Positions 60,144 through 64,000 of a stretch of 64,000 nt of DNA are shown piece after piece; within the stretch, counting starts at the first letter, position 1; each line of letters opens with the position of its first letter. Source of the DNA: JAFAGX01 sp035623335 (GTDB taxonomy: Bacteria; Acidobacteriota; Terriglobia; Terriglobales; Acidobacteriaceae); the NCBI GenBank assembly GCA_035623335.1, contig DASPTQ010000009.1, positions 12,664-76,663 on the forward strand, read 5' to 3'. The notes under the pieces were generated by a model. That model was not told where the DNA came from and made no database searches. It was given only the letters and a program-made list of their open reading frames with translations. Both the position numbers and the translations under genes were made by a program.

Positions 60144-62396
60144 CTACCGAGGGGAAACCTCCAGCAGCAAGTTCTGTTTGAATTCGGTCTTCAGTTTGGC
60201 GACTTGCTCGGCGGTTGCCTGAACCGACCCGAGATCGACACCATTGACATAGTCCAGCACTTCGTAGCTCCCGGGCTTCAATCCGCGCAGCTCCACCTCT
60301 CCCTTCCAAGGAGCGGTTTCGTGGGGGGCGAAAAACGCGTAATACATCTTCCCGTCTTTCTCGATCGCATAGGCCTCGGGCACATCGTAGCCGTAGGTAT
60401 AGAGATCAAGAAACGTTCCCTTGGAGAGCATCTTCTGGTTGTAGATCCCAATCCACTTCTTCCAATGTTGTTCCTTGGCTTCGGTTAGCAGCACCGGCTT
60501 GAATTTCGGCCCAGGATCCGGCCATACGAACTTGGTTCCCACCACCCCTCCCACACCAATCGTGGAGGCGAAATCGTCTCCGTGTTCGCTCCAGTCGTTG
60601 CCGACCCGGGTCATGGCAGAAAGCTCCACATGATCCCCGTACACCGCCGATTCAGGACCGAGCAAAGCTTTGTACATCTTGATTCGGCGGCGCACTTGAA
60701 CCGCACCCACAGGGTCGGCGGTTACCGCTTGATCAATGTAAGGCAGCCAGGCAAGAGAAGGTGGCGTACCACACGGGCATGCTTGGGTCACACTCTCCGG
60801 CTTCAGGGCGCGGGTAGTCTGAAAGATGGTTTTGTAGACCTCACCCATGGCGTTGATCGAGTCTTGCGGCGATTTGTGGTGATGAGCCGGGTTGTAGCAG
60901 GCCGGCACGGTATAGATGTTGTCCAACTTAGAACCGTCAAATCCCCAGTCGCGAATGAATCTTTCCGTAAGCTGCTTGTAATAGGCCTGGACCTCGGGCA
61001 GCGCCGGGCACAGCGCCGCCAGGTTGCGCGTCATGCGCGCGTGGGAGCCGTCCTTGGCCAGAATGAGCCAGTCGAGATGATCGCGCACGACTTTGGAAAC
61101 CTGGTACCGGTGGGACTCCCATCGGCCCTGGCCATCTTCGACTCCCAGAGGCAGCCACCAGAGCTGCACCAGTTCTCCCTGTTTGTGGAAATCCTCCGTC
61201 ATTTGCTTGATGGAATCGCCGGGAAAGGTATCCGCGCGCGGATTCCAGTCGCCGTAGGCATCAAACCAGCGGTCATCGAGGGTCGCCCACTTGATCCCGA
61301 ATTCCTTGAGCTTTGGAATGGTGCCCAGCATCTGAGCCGGGGTCACGTTGAACTCATAGCCCCAGCCGCACCAGCTCACGTTATAAGCTTCTCCGGAAGG
61401 CTTTGGCAGTTGCCATCCCTCCCTCTCCAGCACACGCGACCATAGGCGCAAAGGCTCGTAGAAGTCGCCGGAGTAGACCGCGAGGAAACTGCGGGGAGTG
61501 GAATAGGTTTCCCCGGGCTTGAGCGCGGTCTTGGCGGGAATCTCGAGGGACGCGTTGACATCCTGGTCCGCTCCGACTGCGACCGGCATCGAAAGAACCA
61601 GGGGCAGGGTCTCTACGTGTCCGATCGCCTCGCCCACCGATGCTGTCCAGAAGGCCACGACCGGAATGCCTCCGCCGTAGCCGCCTTTTATGATTTCACC
61701 CATGACGTTGGGCTGTCGGAACCCGCGCGACAGCTTGAGAACGTCGTCGCTTCCCCAGTTGTAGCTCGAGCCTTGATACGACCACATCTCATAGGGGAGG
61801 GCCCGCGGATCTGCCAGTTTGGCATTGAAGCGATGCTGTTGGTCGATAGCGTGTTCAATCTCAAATTCCGCATTGCCACTGTTCTTGTAGGCGACACTGG
61901 TGAGCAGGAGGTTGGGAAAATCGTCGTAGCACTCAATTTGCAGCACGCGTTCGAGACTTCGACCGTCGGGTCCCGCCAACCGCGAGGGTATTTGCACTTG
62001 TTTGCCACGACCGAGCTTGCCCATCGCATCGGAAACTTTAGCCTGATCAAACTCCAGCTTGAAGCCAACGTCTTGGCTTCCAGACCGAAGATAGTCGCTC
62101 CCCATCCCCTTTCCCAACGACGGGTCGTCTAGAGTAAGCTTCTTGCCGTCCTTGAGCAGAAAGCCTTGTACGCTGCCGGAAGGGAGAACTTGAAATTCGG
62201 CCGCGGTGGTAGTCAGTACCAGGGGTCCACCGGGGCTCACTTCTATCTTGATCGCCGAGGGCAGGTCATTTTTGATCGCAGGGGACTGGTCATTGGCGGG
62301 TGATGGTTTTGCTTCCTGCCGACTGCAGCCGCTGCCGCTTAGAACCAGCAGCAGCAAAGACAGCGCAATCCTCGTACGACCATCGGCTTTCCTCAT
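60144..62396 (-). CDS. Lipoprotein alpha-galactosidase-like glycoside hydrolase (clan GH-D)
   Basis: A 750-residue protein with a lipoprotein signal (IALSLLLLVLSGSGCSRQ). A beta-sandwich N-domain of about 330 residues is followed by a TIM barrel with clan GH-D features: WATLDDRWFDAYGDW, LVQLWWLPLGVED, WLILAKDGSH, and GFDGSKLDNIYTVPACYN, whose K-x-D carries the likely nucleophile; GDHVELSAMT may hold the acid/base. A small C-terminal sandwich ends LLLEVSPR. It should release terminal alpha-galactosyl or N-acetylgalactosaminyl residues outside the cytoplasm, feeding the adjacent cluster. GGGGGAGG precedes ATG 62396. Confidence 0.8.
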   Translation of the reverse strand: MRKADGRTRIALSLLLLVLSGSGCSRQEAKPSPANDQSPAIKNDLPSAIKIEVSPGGPLVLTTTAAEFQVLPSGSVQGFLLKDGKKLTLDDPSLGKGMGSDYLRSGSQDVGFKLEFDQAKVSDAMGKLGRGKQVQIPSRLAGPDGRSLERVLQIECYDDFPNLLLTSVAYKNSGNAEFEIEHAIDQQHRFNAKLADPRALPYEMWSYQGSSYNWGSDDVLKLSRGFRQPNVMGEIIKGGYGGGIPVVAFWTASVGEAIGHVETLPLVLSMPVAVGADQDVNASLEIPAKTALKPGETYSTPRSFLAVYSGDFYEPLRLWSRVLEREGWQLPKPSGEAYNVSWCGWGYEFNVTPAQMLGTIPKLKEFGIKWATLDDRWFDAYGDWNPRADTFPGDSIKQMTEDFHKQGELVQLWWLPLGVEDGQGRWESHRYQVSKVVRDHLDWLILAKDGSHARMTRNLAALCPALPEVQAYYKQLTERFIRDWGFDGSKLDNIYTVPACYNPAHHHKSPQDSINAMGEVYKTIFQTTRALKPESVTQACPCGTPPSLAWLPYIDQAVTADPVGAVQVRRRIKMYKALLGPESAVYGDHVELSAMTRVGNDWSEHGDDFASTIGVGGVVGTKFVWPDPGPKFKPVLLTEAKEQHWKKWIGIYNQKMLSKGTFLDLYTYGYDVPEAYAIEKDGKMYYAFFAPHETAPWKGEVELRGLKPGSYEVLDYVNGVDLGSVQATAEQVAKLKTEFKQNLLLEVSPR

Positions 62397-62424
62397 CAGG
62401 GCCTCCCCCATGCGACAGCGAAGA

Positions 62425-62455
62425 ATTTCGACTTATTTCGTTTTATTATTATTTC
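62425..62455. promoter_or_regulatory. ATTTCG direct repeats in the divergent control region
   Basis: ATTTCG occurs at 62425-62430 and 62435-62440, and ATTTC at 62451-62455. On the minus strand they read CGAAAT, like the GAAAY repeats before the agaR-like gene. They lie between the alpha-galactosidase-like gene and the kinase fragment/GatZ genes, so one AgaR-like protein could control both directions. Confidence 0.55.
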
Positions 62456-62503
62456 TTGCGCAGCGGTTAGCTTGACACAAACGCGCCGACGGAACAAGCC
62501 CTC

Positions 62504-62791
62504 GTGAACGAACCCACGATCGCTTGCATTAGCACCAATCCGGCGCTCCACCGGCGCCTGCGCTGGTCCAAGCTGATGGGGAGGGTCGAGGCCCTGCCGG
62601 GTGAAGAAAACGCTCATGTCGCGGTCGCCGCCCATGCCTTGGGAGCCAAGTCAGTTTGGTTCGGATTCCTGGGCAGCGGAATTGGAGACGAATGCTCTGA
62701 TGGCGACATGCGGATTGGTGGGGTCGAGGTTATCTCCACCGTCTCATGCCCATCTTCGGAACATGAAGGGAAACCCTATGGAACGCACTGA
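62504..62791 (+). pseudogene. N-terminal fragment of a LacC/1-phosphofructokinase-type kinase
   Basis: A 95-residue frame beginning at GTG 62504 that matches the first third of LacC/FruK kinases: ISTNPALHRRLRWSKL, then GRVEALPGEENAHVAVAAHALGAKSVWFGFLG. In active members the substrate motif is PGGKG..VA; here it reads PGEEN. The catalytic GAGD part is absent because the frame ends inside the next gene. It is a truncated and probably inactive relic, though its promoter and translation may still serve the downstream gene. Confidence 0.6.
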
Positions 62792-64000
62792 AAAAGCCCT
62801 GAGTGGCACGAGGCGGCCGCCAGAGAACCAGCAGTGTAGGGACGCTGGTACCCGGCTTCGAGAAATTCTCTGTGCCAATCGCGAGTCGGGAAAGGGAGGC
62901 ACGTATGCGGTCTGCTCCGCTCACCTTGCCGTCGTCGAAGCCGCGGTTCAGCAATCGCTACAAGACGGCTCGATTCTGCATGTCGAATCGACTTCAAGCC
63001 AGGTCAACCAGTTTGGTGGTTACAGTGGCTCTACACCCGGCCGGTTCGCACAGTTCATTCGATCCGCGGCAGAGAAGGCGGGACTGCCGTACGAGCGAAT
63101 TCTGCTCGGTGGGGATCATCTGGGTCCGTTTCCTTGGCGCGCAGAACCGTCGGGCTCCGCCTTAAGAAAAGCCTGTGAGCTGATGCAGGATTGCGTAGCT
63201 GCCGGCTACCAAAAGATCCACCTCGACGCCAGTATGCCGTGCGCCGACGATCCGAGTAGTCTGCCGGAGAGACTGATTGCCGAGCGAGCCGCGCTTCTCT
63301 GCCAGGCTGCCGAAGAGGCGTTTCAAAAATTGCCTCCGGGCTCTCCACCACTCACGTACGTGATCGGGAGCGAGGTCCCCGCGCCGGGCGGAGAATCTGT
63401 TGCTGCACAGGCCCCTGCTGTAACCACAGCCGAGCATGCGAATCGAACGCTCGAGACCTTTCGGGATGCGTTCTCTGGCCTTGGCCTGTCGTCCGCATGG
63501 GAAAAGGTAATCGCCCTAGTCGTTCAACCGGGAGTCGATTTCGGCGCGAATGCGATCTTCGACTACGACCCTTTGAAAGCACACTCGTTATCGGCCGCAT
63601 TGTCCAATCATGCTGGAATCGTCTTTGAAGCACATTCGACGGATTACCAGTCTCCTCTGGCCTTAGCCCGCCTGGTTAGGGATCATTTCGCAATCTTGAA
63701 GGTCGGTCCCTGGTTGACCTTTGCGTACCGCGAGGCGGTGCTGGCCTTGAGCAGCATTGAACGAGAGCTGTTTGGAACAAAATCCGAGCGCCAACTTTCA
63801 CGGGTGCGGGAAGTGCTAGAGGAGGCGATGATGCGCAACCCGAGTTTTTGGAAGGCTTACTATCATGGCAGCGAAGATGAGGTTCGCCGCGACCTCACCT
63901 ATGGCTTCAGCGATCGCTGCCGATATTACTGGCCTCAACCCGCGGTCCAGGCAGAAGTGTCACGCCTGCTCCACAATCTCGCGGCACAATCGATTCCTCT
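62778..64000 (+). CDS. D-tagatose-1,6-bisphosphate aldolase subunit GatZ/KbaZ-like (partial)
   Basis: An open frame from ATG 62778 to the window end (407 codons; family members have about 420-430). Landmarks are GTYAVCSAHLAVVEAAVQ, SSQVNQFGGYSGSTPGRFAQ, ERILLGGDHLGPFPW, YQKIHLDASMPCADDP and FEAHSTDYQSPLALARLVRD, all typical of GatZ/KbaZ. These proteins stabilise or assist the class II aldolase subunit GatY/KbaY, which splits tagatose-1,6-bisphosphate. AAGGG stands 7 bases before the ATG. The aldolase partner, if present, lies beyond the window. Confidence 0.88.
   Translation, partial: MERTEKALSGTRRPPENQQCRDAGTRLREILCANRESGKGGTYAVCSAHLAVVEAAVQQSLQDGSILHVESTSSQVNQFGGYSGSTPGRFAQFIRSAAEKAGLPYERILLGGDHLGPFPWRAEPSGSALRKACELMQDCVAAGYQKIHLDASMPCADDPSSLPERLIAERAALLCQAAEEAFQKLPPGSPPLTYVIGSEVPAPGGESVAAQAPAVTTAEHANRTLETFRDAFSGLGLSSAWEKVIALVVQPGVDFGANAIFDYDPLKAHSLSAALSNHAGIVFEAHSTDYQSPLALARLVRDHFAILKVGPWLTFAYREAVLALSSIERELFGTKSERQLSRVREVLEEAMMRNPSFWKAYYHGSEDEVRRDLTYGFSDRCRYYWPQPAVQAEVSRLLHNLAAQSIP

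Overview
This is a moderately GC-rich bacterial chromosome segment, most likely from an Acidobacteriota (Terriglobia-type) genome. That assignment is an inference from gene content: a TonB-dependent receptor with an N-terminal carboxypeptidase-regulatory domain, an ADOP-type MacB/FtsX permease, several secreted or lipid-anchored hydrolases, a GH63-like glucosidase and many small soil-type regulators. No rRNA, tRNA, insertion sequence or CRISPR array was seen.

Layout. 1-5.3 kb: the 3' end of clpB, a PIN-domain toxin-antitoxin pair with its own operator repeats, and a minus-strand run of four genes (carboxypeptidase-regulatory membrane protein, YceI protein, OmpR-type regulator, sensor kinase). 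5.4-9.9 kb: an orphan sugar-binding-type protein without a signal peptide, a Tat-exported M24 peptidase, a YjbQ protein and a DUF2490 outer-membrane protein. 9.9-15.3 kb: a Rieske/FAD reductase broken by an in-frame amber codon, a four-helix membrane protein, and a catabolic operon (VOC, BKACE/DUF849, double CMD, Rieske ferredoxin). 15.4-19.2 kb is a decay zone: an arylsulfatase remnant, a VOC gene with two stops, an intact virginiamycin-B-lyase-like propeller, and a cyclopropane synthase with two frameshifts. 19.2-22.8 kb: PsiE protein, methyltransferase-MarR pair, and an AAA ATPase bracketed by palindromic repeats.

22.8-32.8 kb is the most interesting part: a fluoride-response island. Three sequences match the fluoride (crcB-motif) riboswitch. 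The first leads a Na+/H+ antiporter-UspA-(ATPase) operon. The second leads a UspA gene on the opposite strand. The third leads a long operon of dynamin-like GTPase, CrcB/Fluc fluoride channel, a protein with two CxxC...CxxH modules, a double DUF190 protein, a single DUF190 protein and a second dynamin-like GTPase. The pairing of two dynamin-like membrane-remodelling GTPases with fluoride export under one riboswitch is the main candidate for an undescribed system.

33-56.8 kb holds mostly envelope and metabolic genes: an SH3 membrane protein, a TonB receptor, a GH63-like glucosidase, a FecR protein, a D-aminoacylase-like lipoprotein lacking HxH, an isochorismatase-like protein lacking its catalytic cysteine, an ADOP permease, an AHSA1-ArsR pair, phnW-phnX for 2-aminoethylphosphonate breakdown, an APC permease and an AidB-like acyl-CoA dehydrogenase. 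57.2-64 kb is an amino-sugar/galactoside catabolic cluster (agaR-, agaS-, PfkB-, GatZ/KbaZ-like genes and an alpha-galactosidase-like lipoprotein) with GAAAY-type repeats in both control regions.
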